From JANJWP01 sp964482035 (lineage in GTDB: Bacteria; Patescibacteriota; Gracilibacteria; BD1-5; UBA2023), in assembly GCA_964482035.1 (NCBI GenBank), contig CAYZVC010000002.1, forward strand, positions 1 to 64,000: a stretch of 64,000 nucleotides of DNA. The letters are read 5' to 3'. Position numbers and translations under genes: made by a program. Below, in pieces: positions 8,195 to 17,388 of this stretch; the first letter of the stretch is position 1, and every line of letters begins with the position of its first letter. The notes beneath the pieces were generated by a model. That model saw only the letters and a list, made by a program, of their open reading frames with translations. It ran no database searches and was not told the DNA's origin.

Positions 8195-8959
8195 ATGAAC
8201 GCCAGAACAGCCGATTTTCCGTCCGACGCTTTTTCGATTCCCCCCGCGGAAGTCTTCCTTTCGTCGAAGACCCAACCGGAAAACGCCGATTTGGAAAACC
8301 GGAAGCTCGCAGCCCTCGTTCGGATTCTTTCGACGCACGCCGTCGTGGGGCCGTATATGAAGATGAAGGTTTCGGACACGCAGTTCTCCGCGAAGCTGAA
8401 TGATGCCGTCGCCCAGTCGCAGATGCAGGCAACCATGTTCGCCCGTTTCGATGCCGCGACCACTCGGGCCGAGATGGAAGCCGAACAGCGGGCCGGTTCA
8501 AAGGTTTCGTTTTTGGGCGACCGGGGAGTGCGCGCCGTCGGCGAAGCACAACTGGAATCCCTTTTTCGAAGAAAGAAGGTCGAACTCACCCTTCTGAAAT
8601 CCGTTCCGGTTTCGGCGATGACGGCCGAAAACCACGGTCCGGCGCTTCGCGCGGTTCAACTTTTGGCAGCGTCCAAAACGATGGTCAAGCACGGCTCCAA
8701 CCACGGCGACGAAGACTTCGAATCACTGCGGGCGGTGGAATTCGCCCGATTTCTCGAAATTCTCGGATGCACCGAGGAGTATTTGCCGGCGGTCTTGAAA
8801 TTCGTCCGTGCCGAAGCGATGATCAAGGGTTCCGACATCGCTTCCGAGCCCGTACGCAAAGCCGCGGAAATCCCCGCAAAAGCTTCTTCGGGGGTCATTC
8901 GGTCGACCATCCGCAGAATCGTGCGCGCCTTGCCGTTTTTCAGGGATTCGGGAAAGTAG
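8195..8959 (+). CDS. hypothetical soluble protein
   Basis: 254 residues, no UGA codon, codon use like its neighbours. It is mostly predicted helix (for example RFDAATTRAEMEAEQRAGSK) and has neither a signal peptide nor a clear membrane segment. The C terminus is basic (IRSTIRRIVRALPFF). I do not recognise a family. It sits between ahpC and infB with its own upstream gap. Confidence 0.6.
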   Translation: MNARTADFPSDAFSIPPAEVFLSSKTQPENADLENRKLAALVRILSTHAVVGPYMKMKVSDTQFSAKLNDAVAQSQMQATMFARFDAATTRAEMEAEQRAGSKVSFLGDRGVRAVGEAQLESLFRRKKVELTLLKSVPVSAMTAENHGPALRAVQLLAASKTMVKHGSNHGDEDFESLRAVEFARFLEILGCTEEYLPAVLKFVRAEAMIKGSDIASEPVRKAAEIPAKASSGVIRSTIRRIVRALPFFRDSGK

Positions 8960-9005
8960 CCCGGACGATCGTCCGAGGTAGGCCGTCGCGAGGCGTTCCT
9001 CCGCT

Positions 9006-9032
9006 TTGACAAACGCCGGAAAAGCATATACT
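9006..9032 (+). promoter_or_regulatory. infB promoter
   Basis: TTGACA (9006-9011) and TATACT (9027-9032) with a 15-bp spacer. A GGAGGTTT/AAACCTCC hairpin follows in the leader at 9073-9097. Confidence 0.7.
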
Positions 9033-9140
9033 GAAGCCCGAAATTCCCGTTATCCGGAATGGCTGGCGCGTCCGGAGGTTTTTTCTCGAAACCTCCCGCG
9101 CCGGCCCCTACTCGTTTTTCCTCCACATTTCCTTTTTCAG

Positions 9141-11732
9141 ATGGCCGAAGTCAAGAAAACCGCCAACGTCGACGATTACTACGCACATATCCCTGCCGCG
9201 AAGCAGGAGGAAGACGCTTCGAAGAAATCCGCCCTCAAGCTCAAGATCAAGGCGAAGAAGCCTTCTTCCGAAGGCGAAACCCCGGCGGTAGCCGCTCCGG
9301 TCGCCGAAGCTCCGGCTCCGGAAGCCCCGAAGGCCCCGGTCAAGAAACCGGCCGTCATTTCCTTCGAACCGGCTCCGGTCGTTCCCGTCCGTCCGGCCCC
9401 CGCTCCCGCAGCGGCTCCGGCTCCCGTGGCACCCGCCCACGAAGTGCGCCCGACCGGCGTCATGAAGCCGGCGTCCGCCCCGCTCTCCGAACGCCTTTCG
9501 GGGGCTTCTTACGTATCCTCTCCGGACCGTCCGAAGCGCCCGCCGATGGCTCCGCGTATCTCGTTCGAAGCTTCCAAGCCGTTCAAACCGCTTGAAAATC
9601 GTCCGGTCGTTTCCGGCGACGTCAACCACGTCAGCCGTCCGGCCAATTCCGGCCGTCCGGGATACCAGGGCCAGCCGCAGAACCGCCGTCCGGCCGCTCC
9701 GGGCGCCGCTGGCACGACGCCGGCCGCTCCGGGAGGAGCCCGTCCGGGCGCCGACCGTCTCGCCAACTACAGCGCGAAGCACCGCGAAGATCCGAAAAAG
9801 AAAACCCACGACGCGCACCGTCCCGGCGATAAGCGCGGCGCTCCCAAGGCCCGCGGCTACATGGAAGACGACGGAGGTTTCCGCCGCTCCGGCAAGCTCG
9901 CCGCCCAGAGCAACAAGAAGGAAAAGAAGGCGGAAGACGTCAAGCAGATCCTCGTCGACCGCACCGGTCAGGAAGTCGAAATCCCGGCAATCCTCACCGT
10001 AAAGGAATACTCCGACAAGATTGGCGTACCGCTCCCCAAGGTCATCGGCGAATTGATGAAGAACGGTATGCTCGTCAACATCAACACCAAGATCGACTTC
10101 GAAACCTGTTTCCTCATCGCCGAAGCCTTCCAGGTCAAGGTATCGCGCGAGCGCAACGCCGACGTGTCGGCTTCCTCGCTCCTCGAAGGCAACATCGCCG
10201 ACCTCCTCAAGAACGACGACACCGAAAAAATGGCCGAGCGCGCCCCGATCATCTCGATCATGGGCCACGTCGACCACGGTAAGACTTCCATCCTCGACTA
10301 CATCCGCAAGACCCAGGTCGCGTCCGGAGAAGCCGGAGGCATCACCCAGAAGATCGGCGCCTACCAGGTCGAACGCAATGGCAAGAAGATCACCTTCCTC
10401 GACACCCCGGGACACGAAGCGTTCTCCATCATGCGTTCGCGCGGAGCCCGCCTCACCGACCTCGCGGTCATCGTCATCGCGGCCGACGAAGGAATGAAGC
10501 CGCAGACTATCGAATCGATCAACCACGCCAAGGAAGCCGAAGTCCCGATGATCATCGCGGTCAACAAGATGGACAAGCCGGGAGCCAATCTCGACCTTAT
10601 CCGCGGACAGCTTTCCGAACAGGGCCTCCAGCCCGAAGACTGGGGAGGATCGACCGTCGTCGTTCCGGTTTCCGCCCACACGGGTCTCGGAATCGAAACG
10701 CTCCTCGACATGATCGTCCTTTCCACCGAAATGATGGATCTCAAGGCCGTATCCGACCGCCCGGCGGTAGGTACCGTCATCGAATCGCACCTCAACCCGA
10801 ACCTCGGTCCGCTCTCGACCGTCCTCGTCAACGCCGGAACGCTCCGCAAGGGCGACTACGTCGTCTGCGCCAACGCTTACGGCCGCGTCCGCGCCCTCAA
10901 GGACTACCGCGGCAAGAATACCGACGAAGCCGGAGTCTCGGTTCCGGTCCAGGTCGTCGGCATGAGCGCCGTCGTCGAAGGCGGAGAAATCCTCCAGGTC
11001 GTATCCGACGCCGAAACGGCGGCGGCCAAGGCCCACGAGTACGAACTCCTCAAGAGCACCAAGAGCGTGCGCAACTTCGAAGGCGCGTCCCTCGACATGC
11101 TCATGAACCGCATCAAGTCCGGATCGCTCAAGCAGCTCAAGATCGTCCTCAAGTGCGAATCCAACGGTTCCCTCGAAGCGCTCAAGCACGCTCTCGCCAA
11201 GCTCTCCACCGACGAAACGCGCGTCACCTTCATCCACTCGGGCGTCGGCGACATCAACGATTCCGACGTGCTCATGGCGGGCACCTCCCAGGCGCTCCTC
11301 ATCGCGTACAACGTTTCCGTCAACCACCACGCACGTTCGACTTTGGCCAACTCCAAGATCGAATTCATCGATAAGAAGGTCATCTACCACGTGATCGAAA
11401 AGGTCGAGTCCATCATTACGGGCATGGTCGACATCCGTTACGACGACGTCGATCTCGGCGCCGCGGTCGTAAAGGCCATCTTCTATACCGGCAAAGACAA
11501 GCTCATTATCGGTCTCGGGGTCAAATCCGGAAAGGTCGAGAACCGCGCGAAGGTCCGCGTCGTCCGCGAAGACCGCAAGGTCGGCTCCGGCGAAGTCGCG
11601 AACCTCAAGCAGGGTCCGCTCGACATGAACGAAGTCGAAGAAGGCAACGATTGCGGTATCAGCTTCAAGGGTGACGTCAAGATCCAAGAAGGCGACCGCC
11701 TCGAATTCTACAAGATGGTATTGCGCAAGTAG
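9141..11732 (+). CDS. infB: translation initiation factor IF-2
   Basis: 863 residues from the ATG at 9141; reading from 9006 would begin inside the promoter. The first ~300 residues are Ala/Pro/Lys-rich and low in complexity, as is common in IF-2. Then come the IF-2 N domain and the G domain with GHVDHGKTS, DTPGHEAF and NKMD, followed by domains II-IV. IF-2 brings fMet-tRNA to the 30S subunit and promotes subunit joining. A cyclic-nucleotide-binding protein gene follows closely. Confidence 0.96.
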   Translation: MAEVKKTANVDDYYAHIPAAKQEEDASKKSALKLKIKAKKPSSEGETPAVAAPVAEAPAPEAPKAPVKKPAVISFEPAPVVPVRPAPAPAAAPAPVAPAHEVRPTGVMKPASAPLSERLSGASYVSSPDRPKRPPMAPRISFEASKPFKPLENRPVVSGDVNHVSRPANSGRPGYQGQPQNRRPAAPGAAGTTPAAPGGARPGADRLANYSAKHREDPKKKTHDAHRPGDKRGAPKARGYMEDDGGFRRSGKLAAQSNKKEKKAEDVKQILVDRTGQEVEIPAILTVKEYSDKIGVPLPKVIGELMKNGMLVNINTKIDFETCFLIAEAFQVKVSRERNADVSASSLLEGNIADLLKNDDTEKMAERAPIISIMGHVDHGKTSILDYIRKTQVASGEAGGITQKIGAYQVERNGKKITFLDTPGHEAFSIMRSRGARLTDLAVIVIAADEGMKPQTIESINHAKEAEVPMIIAVNKMDKPGANLDLIRGQLSEQGLQPEDWGGSTVVVPVSAHTGLGIETLLDMIVLSTEMMDLKAVSDRPAVGTVIESHLNPNLGPLSTVLVNAGTLRKGDYVVCANAYGRVRALKDYRGKNTDEAGVSVPVQVVGMSAVVEGGEILQVVSDAETAAAKAHEYELLKSTKSVRNFEGASLDMLMNRIKSGSLKQLKIVLKCESNGSLEALKHALAKLSTDETRVTFIHSGVGDINDSDVLMAGTSQALLIAYNVSVNHHARSTLANSKIEFIDKKVIYHVIEKVESIITGMVDIRYDDVDLGAAVVKAIFYTGKDKLIIGLGVKSGKVENRAKVRVVREDRKVGSGEVANLKQGPLDMNEVEEGNDCGISFKGDVKIQEGDRLEFYKMVLRK

Positions 11733-11750
11733 TCCCTACTCCTCTGTCTT

Positions 11751-12164
11751 ATGGTTATGTTCGAAGATATCGGGCTGTTCGCGGAACTTACCACCGCCGA
11801 AAGGGAAACCCTTTCGATGTTCTGCCAAGAACGCCTTCTCGAAGCCGGCGAACTCCTCTTCTCCGAAGGGGACGACGCGATCGCGATGTACGTCGTGAAG
11901 GCCGGTTCGCTCAAAGTCTATAAGGAGCGTTCTACCGGAAGCACCGTCCTCGGGTACGTCGGCCCGGGCGAGACGGTGGGGGAGATGGCCATCTTCGGCC
12001 ACGAACCGAAAGTACGCATGGCGTCGGTCCGCGCGGTCGAACCGACCCGCCTCCTCGTCATCGTGGACTACGCGATCGTGGAGCTCTCCAAGAAGTACGC
12101 CGACCTCTACGCGAAGATTGATGCCGTCATCGAGCGCCGTAAGGCAATGAACGCCGAAAAATAG
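11751..12164 (+). CDS. cyclic nucleotide-binding domain protein
   Basis: 137 residues consisting almost only of one cNMP-binding (Crp-like sensor) domain: LFAELTTAERETLSMFC, GELLFSEGDDAIAMYVVKAG, and the phosphate-binding-cassette region GPGETVGEMAIFGHEPKVRMASV. There is no helix-turn-helix, so it is a stand-alone sensor and not a transcription factor. Starts at 11751 or 11757 are both possible. It lies 18 bp after infB and before the infA promoter. Confidence 0.85.
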   Translation: MVMFEDIGLFAELTTAERETLSMFCQERLLEAGELLFSEGDDAIAMYVVKAGSLKVYKERSTGSTVLGYVGPGETVGEMAIFGHEPKVRMASVRAVEPTRLLVIVDYAIVELSKKYADLYAKIDAVIERRKAMNAEK

Positions 12165-12201
12165 CATCAGGAAAGGCTTCCCAATGACTTAGAAAATAAA
12201 T

Positions 12202-12229
12202 TTGATTGGGTTTCATTTTTCCATACAAT
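12202..12229 (+). promoter_or_regulatory. promoter of the infA ribosomal operon
   Basis: TTGATT, 16-bp spacer, TACAAT. A 6-bp hairpin ACGTAC/GTACGT (12246-12262) lies in the 5' leader before infA. Confidence 0.75.
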
Positions 12230-12278
12230 ACGCTGGCTTTCTTTTACGTACGGTCTGTACGTTACTCCACGCCATCCC

Positions 12279-12506
12279 ATGTCCAAAGAGGATAAGATAG
12301 AAGTGGAGGGGGTCATAGTTAAGACCCTCCCATGAGCTATTTTCGAAGTAAAAATCCCAGAAGAATTCGGCGGGTACACCATTCACGCCTACATTTCCGG
12401 GAAGATGCGCAAGCATTTCATAAATCTCATCGAAGGGGATACGGTGCTCGTCGAGCTCACGCCCTATGACCTTTCGAAGGGACGTATCGTGTTTAGGAAG
12501 AAATAA
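12279..12506 (+). CDS. infA: translation initiation factor IF-1
   Basis: 75 residues with UGA at codon 19 (12333-12335) read as glycine in VKTLPGAIFEVKI. HAYISGKMRKHFI and VELTPYDLSKGRIVFR are the IF-1 hallmarks (OB fold). IF-1 binds the 30S A site. It heads the operon infA-rpmJ-rpsM-rpsK-rpsD-rpoA-rplQ, the classical alpha operon order. No Shine-Dalgarno. Confidence 0.96.
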
Positions 12507-12518
12507 CCCAACTCTCTC

Positions 12519-12632
12519 ATGAAAGTCCGTCCGTCCGTTAAGAAAATCTGCGACAAGTGCGCAGTAGTTCTTCGCAAAGGAGTCGTTCGCGTCATCTGCG
12601 AAAACCCGAAGCACAAACAGCGTCAAGGCTAG
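12519..12632 (+). CDS. rpmJ: ribosomal protein bL36
   Basis: 37 residues. The sequence begins MKVRPSVKKICDKC and ends NPKHKQRQG; Cys, Cys, Cys and His of the zinc ribbon are all present. Too small for most ORF callers but certain by position between infA and rpsM. Confidence 0.96.
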   Translation: MKVRPSVKKICDKCAVVLRKGVVRVICENPKHKQRQG

Positions 12633-12636
12633 TTCA

Positions 12637-12667
12637 GAACACCGCCCTTTGGAATGGGGCGGAGTTC
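12637..12667 (+). promoter_or_regulatory. hairpin between rpmJ and rpsM
   Basis: GAAC-A-CCGCCC pairs with GGGCGG-A-GTTC around a 9-nt loop, just after the rpmJ stop. It is not followed by a clean T run, so it looks like an mRNA-processing or ribosomal-protein regulatory element. Confidence 0.5.
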
Positions 12668-12701
12668 CAGTTTTAATTTCCCTTCATTTCTAAGAATACC
12701 T

Positions 12702-13067
12702 ATGGCACGTATCGCCGGAGTCAACCTTCCCAACGGGAAGCACGTAGAAATCGCCCTCACCTACATCTACGGTGTGGGTAACACCCTTTCGAAGAACGTC
12801 CTCACCAAGGTGGGCATCGAAAAGACCCGCAAGATCGACGATCTTTCGGAAGCCGAACTCGACCTCATCCGTGAAGAACTCAAGAACTTCCTCATCGAAG
12901 GTGACCTCCGTCGTGAAGTGTCTGGGAACATCAAGATGCTCCAGGACATTAACTGCTACCGCGGTCAGCGCCACAAGAAGCGCCTTCCGGTTCGCGGACA
13001 GCGCACCAAGACGAACGCCCGCACCCGTAAGGGTAAGGCTGTCGCCATCGCCAACAAGAAGAAATAG
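12702..13067 (+). CDS. rpsM: ribosomal protein uS13
   Basis: 121 residues. ARIAGVNLPNGKHVEIALTY is the family N terminus, and CYRGQRHKKRLPVRGQRT the conserved C-terminal segment that reaches tRNA and 16S rRNA in the 30S head. The tail is strongly basic (ARTRKGKAVAIANKKK). Normal length, no UGA and no Shine-Dalgarno. Confidence 0.97.
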   Translation: MARIAGVNLPNGKHVEIALTYIYGVGNTLSKNVLTKVGIEKTRKIDDLSEAELDLIREELKNFLIEGDLRREVSGNIKMLQDINCYRGQRHKKRLPVRGQRTKTNARTRKGKAVAIANKKK

Positions 13068-13095
13068 TCCCCTCAGATAATCTCTTAAGACCGAT

Positions 13096-13485
13096 ATGGC
13101 TAAAGTTCTCAAGCGCTCCAAGAAGACCCGCAAGAATGTAGCGGAAGGAGTCGTTCACATCACCGCAACCCTCAACAACACCCACGTCGTCGTTGCCGAC
13201 AAGGACGGAAACGTTCTCACTTGGGCAACCGGTGGAAGCTCCGGCTTCAAGGGCGCTCGCGAAGCGACCCCGTACGCCGCCCAGATCACGAGCGAAAACG
13301 CCCTCAACAAGGCGAAGACCCTCCATGGTCTCGAAAAGGCCGTCGTGTACGTCAAGGGTATCGGTGCTGGTCGCGAACAGGCGATCCGTGGCGTTATCAG
13401 CGCAGGCGTAGACCTCCTCGCGATTTTCGACATCACTCCGGTTCCGCACAACGGATGCCGCCGCAAGAAGACCCGCTCCCTCTAA
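13096..13485 (+). CDS. rpsK: ribosomal protein uS11
   Basis: 129 residues. GVVHITATLNNTHVVVADKD and the end DITPVPHNGCRRKKTR are diagnostic for uS11, which lies on the 30S platform. It follows rpsM by 28 bp in the alpha operon. Confidence 0.97.
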   Translation: MAKVLKRSKKTRKNVAEGVVHITATLNNTHVVVADKDGNVLTWATGGSSGFKGAREATPYAAQITSENALNKAKTLHGLEKAVVYVKGIGAGREQAIRGVISAGVDLLAIFDITPVPHNGCRRKKTRSL

Positions 13486-13524
13486 GAGCATCCCGTCCAC
13501 ACCTTACCTTAAGACCAAGAACCC

Positions 13525-14151
13525 ATGCGTTACACCGGACCGAAAACCAAGCTTTGCCGCCGTGAGGGGATCAACCTCTTCGGATCGGAGAAATACGATC
13601 TTTCGCAGAACCACCGCAAGCCGCTTACCTCCCGTTTCGGAAAGACTTCCGGTTTCGGGCTCCAGCTCCGCAAGAAGCAGGCGGCTAAGCGCATGTTCGG
13701 TCTTACCGAACGTCAGTTCTCCAACTACTACAAGAAGGCCGTCCGCATGAACGGGGTCCTCGGTGAGAACATGCTCTCGCTCCTCGAACGCCGTCTCGAC
13801 AACGTCGTGTTCAAGGCCAACTTCGCCCGCACCATCATGCAGGGGCGCCAGTTCGTCGGACACGCTCACCTCCTCGTCAACGGCAAGAAGGTGAACATCC
13901 CGTCCTACCAGGTTTCCGTAGGGGACGTCATCTCCATCCGCGAACGTCTCAAGGAATCGCCGGTCTACAAGACCCTCGTCCTCGAACTCGAAGAATTCGT
14001 AAAGACCAACACCGGAGGTACCGTTACCGCCGCCAAGTGGCTCGAAGTCGATGCCAAGAAGCTCACCATCACCATCAAGTCCCTCCCGTCCAAGGAAGAC
14101 TTCGACCAGGTCATCGACGTTCAGAAAATCATCGAATTCTACTCGAAGTAG
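13525..14151 (+). CDS. rpsD: ribosomal protein uS4
   Basis: 208 residues. MRYTGPKTKLCRREG begins the family and LERRLDNVVFKANFA with HLLVNGKKVNIPSY forms the S4 RNA-binding domain. The N-terminal region has only one cysteine, so this is the zinc-free type. uS4 nucleates 30S assembly; it often represses its own operon, but no such site can be read here. Confidence 0.97.
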   Translation: MRYTGPKTKLCRREGINLFGSEKYDLSQNHRKPLTSRFGKTSGFGLQLRKKQAAKRMFGLTERQFSNYYKKAVRMNGVLGENMLSLLERRLDNVVFKANFARTIMQGRQFVGHAHLLVNGKKVNIPSYQVSVGDVISIRERLKESPVYKTLVLELEEFVKTNTGGTVTAAKWLEVDAKKLTITIKSLPSKEDFDQVIDVQKIIEFYSK

Positions 14152-14185
14152 TAGGCCAAAGAAATCCTAACCGTCTCCCCGAGCT

Positions 14186-15166
14186 ATGCACATTATCCAT
14201 AACACGATCGGCGTTCCGAAAATCGTTCAGGAAAAGATTTCCGAAAACGAGGCACGCTTCGTCGTCGGACCGCTTCCGAGCGGATACGGCGTCACCGTAG
14301 GCAACAGCCTCCGCCGCGTTATGCTCTCGAGCATCCCTGGATGCCGCGTAACGGGAGTCAAGATCAAGGGCGTCAGCCACGAGTACGAGACCATCCCGGG
14401 CATCAAGGACTCCGTCCTCGACATCCTCTTGAACCTCAAGAACCTCGTCGTTTCCAAGCCGGACTCCGGCGCCGAATGGATCCACCTCGTCAAGAATAAG
14501 GCCGGTAAGGTTACCGCAGCCGACATCAAGGGTTCGTCGTCCATCAAGGTACTCAACCCGGAACTCCACATCACCGAAATCGACCGCGACGGATTCGTCC
14601 TCGACATGTCCATCCGCATCGAAAAGCACGTCGGATACCTCTCGGTAGAAGAACTCAAGGAACGCGAAGAAGACGTGAACGTCCTCCTCGTCGACGCGAA
14701 CTTCTCGCCGGTACGCAACGTCAAGTACGAAGTGAAGAACCTCCGCTTCGGCGAAATGACCAACCTCGACTCCCTCGAACTCACCGTTCTCACCAACGGC
14801 GTCATGGGGCCGCAGGACGTCATCCGCTTCTCGGGCGACATGCTCACTTCCTACTTCCGCCTCTTCAATGAAGAAGGACTCCAGATCGAAGGCGAATTCA
14901 TCGGCGACATCAAGGAGATCATCGAAAAGGAGAAGCTCGAAATCAAGAGCGAACTCGAAAAGGAGACCTACACTCCGATCGAAATCATGGGACTCTCGCC
15001 GCGCACGTTGAACGCTCTCGTAAACGGGGAAATCCTCTCCATCGAACAGCTCACCAAGTGTACCGAAGCCAAGCTCTCTTCCATCAAGGGCTTCGGAAAG
15101 AAGGCCATGACCGAAGTTCGCGACGCACTCAAGGAACGCGGTCTCAAACTCCTCGGCGACGACTAA
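14186..15166 (+). CDS. rpoA: RNA polymerase alpha subunit
   Basis: 326 residues. The N-terminal dimerisation domain holds GPLPSGYGVTVGNSLRRVML; the C-terminal domain (from about residue 255) holds LSPRTLNALVNGEILSIEQL and GFGKKAMTEVRDALKERGL, the helix-hairpin-helix contact for DNA and activators. The alpha dimer is the scaffold of RNA polymerase. Complete and of usual length. Confidence 0.98.
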   Translation: MHIIHNTIGVPKIVQEKISENEARFVVGPLPSGYGVTVGNSLRRVMLSSIPGCRVTGVKIKGVSHEYETIPGIKDSVLDILLNLKNLVVSKPDSGAEWIHLVKNKAGKVTAADIKGSSSIKVLNPELHITEIDRDGFVLDMSIRIEKHVGYLSVEELKEREEDVNVLLVDANFSPVRNVKYEVKNLRFGEMTNLDSLELTVLTNGVMGPQDVIRFSGDMLTSYFRLFNEEGLQIEGEFIGDIKEIIEKEKLEIKSELEKETYTPIEIMGLSPRTLNALVNGEILSIEQLTKCTEAKLSSIKGFGKKAMTEVRDALKERGLKLLGDD

Positions 15167-15202
15167 GGCAAACATTTTCCCTATTTTCCAGAACACACGA
15201 CT

Positions 15203-15565
15203 ATGCGCCACCGCATGAAAAAGTTCGGTCACTTCAAAACGAAGGACCGCGACCACCGCGATTCCATGATCCGCAACCTCCTCACGAGCTTCTTCCTCCA
15301 CAGCGAGATCGTTACCACCGAAAAGCGCGCCCTCGCGATTTCCGGTATGATCGATAAGCTCATCAACGTCGCCAACGAAGAAAACCAGCTCAACGCCATC
15401 CGCGAAGTAGGATCTGTCCTCTTCACCAAGGAATCGAGCGTTCTCCTCTTCGAACGCGCTGCGAAGTTCAAGGACCGCAAGTCCGGTTTCTCCCGCATCA
15501 CCCCGATCAAGTACCGCGACGGCGACAGCGCCAAGCTCGTAAAGATCGAACTCATCGAAGCGTAA
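15203..15565 (+). CDS. rplQ: ribosomal protein bL17
   Basis: 120 residues. MRHRMKKFGHFKT, then NLLTSFFLHSEIVTTEKRA, is the bL17 N terminus. The end (GFSRITPIKYRDGDSAKLVK) is also typical. It closes the alpha operon order and is followed without a terminator by rplM. Confidence 0.96.
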   Translation: MRHRMKKFGHFKTKDRDHRDSMIRNLLTSFFLHSEIVTTEKRALAISGMIDKLINVANEENQLNAIREVGSVLFTKESSVLLFERAAKFKDRKSGFSRITPIKYRDGDSAKLVKIELIEA

Positions 15566-15590
15566 TTTTTGCCAAACTAACGAAAGAATC

Positions 15591-16022
15591 ATGAAAACCC
15601 TCATGCCGAAACAGATCGTCGGGAGCGACCGCAAGTGGTACGTTATCGATGCCGACGGCCAGAATCTTGGCAAGCTCGCCACCCGCATCGCCGTTCTCCT
15701 CAAGGGGAAGGACCGCGTAGACTTCGCTCCCCACGTGGATAATGGCTCCTACGTCATCGTCCTCAATGCCGGCAAAGTTGCCGTAACTGGCAACAAGGAG
15801 GAGGACAAGGTTTACCGCACCCACTCCGGGTACATGGGTTCCCTCAAGGAAATCACCCTCGGTAAGCTCCGCGCCAAGAAGCCGACCGAAATCGTTCGCC
15901 ACGCCGTATTCGGCATGCTTCCGAAGAACCGTCTCCGCGACGGCATGATGCTTCGTCTTAAGCTTGAAACCGGAAACGCCCACGGCTACGAAGCTCAGAA
16001 GCCTGAAACCATTTCCGTATAA
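15591..16022 (+). CDS. rplM: ribosomal protein uL13
   Basis: 143 residues. KWYVIDADGQNLGKLATRIA, the segment around LKGKDRVDFAPHVDNG and GMLPKNRLR are family marks. Paired with rpsI as in most bacteria. bL17-uL13-uS9 continues the alpha operon. Confidence 0.96.
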   Translation: MKTLMPKQIVGSDRKWYVIDADGQNLGKLATRIAVLLKGKDRVDFAPHVDNGSYVIVLNAGKVAVTGNKEEDKVYRTHSGYMGSLKEITLGKLRAKKPTEIVRHAVFGMLPKNRLRDGMMLRLKLETGNAHGYEAQKPETISV

Positions 16023-16043
16023 TTTTAGCAACCTCTACCGAGT

Positions 16044-16442
16044 ATGTCTGCCGCAAGCAAATACTTCTACGCCGTCGGCCGTCGCAAGACCGCCGTTGCC
16101 CAGGTTCGCCTCCACCTCGAGGCAGGGCAGTCTTTCATCAACGGAAAGGCTTTCGATCAGTACGTTGGTCGCAGCGACCTCTTCGCTACGCTCTTCGCCC
16201 CGATCAAGCTCGCTTCCCTTCAGGATAAGGCGCGCTTCGAAGTAAAGGTCGAAGGAGGGGGTGAATCCGCCCAGGTCGAAGCGATCCGCCACGGACTCTC
16301 CCGCGCCCTCGTCCTCGCTTCCGCAGACCTCAAGAAGGTTCTCCGCGGCGCAGGATTCCTTACCCGCGACTCCCGCATCGTCGAACGTAAGAAGCCGGGT
16401 CTCCACAAGGCGCGCAAGGCTTCCCAGTGGTCCAAGCGTTAA
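16044..16442 (+). CDS. rpsI: ribosomal protein uS9
   Basis: 132 residues. YAVGRRKTAVAQVRLH at the start and a C-terminal RDSRIVERKKPGLHKARKA tail that reaches the P-site tRNA, ending in QWSKR. Follows rplM by 21 bp. Confidence 0.97.
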   Translation: MSAASKYFYAVGRRKTAVAQVRLHLEAGQSFINGKAFDQYVGRSDLFATLFAPIKLASLQDKARFEVKVEGGGESAQVEAIRHGLSRALVLASADLKKVLRGAGFLTRDSRIVERKKPGLHKARKASQWSKR

Positions 16443-16466
16443 TAGCCCGTTTTTCTCACAATCGCC

Positions 16467-16886
16467 ATGCCTACCATCAATCAGCTTGTCCGCGCACCGC
16501 GCAAGGACAAGGTCCGCAAGAGCAAGTCTCCTGCCCTCCAGTTCATCAAGAACACCATCAAGCGTGAAACCCGCGAACAGAACTCCCCGCAGAAGCGCGG
16601 CGTCTGCACCAAGGTTTACACCATGACTCCGAAGAAGCCGAACTCCGCTCTCCGCAAGGTTGCCAAGGTTCGTCTCACCAACGGATACGAAGTCATCTGC
16701 TACATCGGTGGTGAAGGTCACAACCTCCAGGAACACTCGGTCGTCCTCGTTCGCGGCGGACGTGTCAAGGACCTCCCGGGCGTACGTTACCACATCGTTC
16801 GCGGCGTTCTCGACACCCAGGGCGTCGACAAGCGCGGACAGAGCCGCTCCCTCTACGGCGCGAAGCGTCCGAAGGCTAAGAAATAA
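16467..16886 (+). CDS. rpsL: ribosomal protein uS12
   Basis: 139 residues. The decoding-centre loops KKPNSALRKVAKVRL and RGGRVKDLPGVRYHIVRG are intact; the lysine in PNSALRK and the aspartate in KDLPG are the known streptomycin-resistance and methylthiolation positions. Usual length, no UGA. Confidence 0.98.
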   Translation: MPTINQLVRAPRKDKVRKSKSPALQFIKNTIKRETREQNSPQKRGVCTKVYTMTPKKPNSALRKVAKVRLTNGYEVICYIGGEGHNLQEHSVVLVRGGRVKDLPGVRYHIVRGVLDTQGVDKRGQSRSLYGAKRPKAKK

Positions 16887-16911
16887 GCCGAACTAACCAA
16901 CCATTCTATCC

Positions 16912-17364
16912 ATGAGCACGAAAGGAACCGTCGCCCTCAACCTTCGTAACGAACGACTCGCCAAGTTCGTCAACTACGTTATGAAGGAAGGCAAGAAATA
17001 CCTCGCGATGAAGATCGTCTCGAACGCTTTCGAGGTAATCAAGTCCAAGGGACACGCGAACCCGGAAGAAGTCTTCGAAAAGGCGCTTGAAAACGTCATG
17101 CCGAAGATCGAAGTCCGCCCGAAGCGCGTAGGTGGATCCATCTACCAGGTACCGCAAGAAGTGAAGCCGAAGCGCCAGCTCGCCCTCGCGGTTCGCTGGA
17201 TCCTCGCTTCCGCCCGCGCGAAGTCCGGATCGGAGTTCCACAACTTCCTCGCTTCCGAACTTATCGAAGCTTCCCAGGAAACCGGAAACGCCGTAAAGAA
17301 GAAGCTCGAAGTCTACAAGATGGCTGAAGCCAACAAGGCATTCGCTCGCTTCGCAAACCGATAA
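16912..17364 (+). CDS. rpsG: ribosomal protein uS7
   Basis: 150 residues. The segment EVRPKRVGGSIYQVPQEVKP and the following RWILASARAKSG are diagnostic. uS7 organises the 30S head and E site. In most bacteria fusA and tuf follow; here rpmA follows, while tuf is about 4 kb downstream and no fusA lies in the window. Confidence 0.97.
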   Translation: MSTKGTVALNLRNERLAKFVNYVMKEGKKYLAMKIVSNAFEVIKSKGHANPEEVFEKALENVMPKIEVRPKRVGGSIYQVPQEVKPKRQLALAVRWILASARAKSGSEFHNFLASELIEASQETGNAVKKKLEVYKMAEANKAFARFANR

Positions 17365-17388
17365 TATCTCCCTAACGCCTCACGCACC

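Noticed and set aside
9006..9140. A longer start for infB at 9006.
   Set aside because: It would begin within the TTGACA hexamer of a good promoter.
9108..11687. A long open frame of 859 codons on the opposite strand of infB, and similar ones opposite gyrA (26504-29338), pyrG (31067-32596) and rpoA/rplQ (14129-15703).
   Set aside because: They run antisense to genes with strong family evidence. Codon bias toward C at third positions leaves the opposite strand free of stops.
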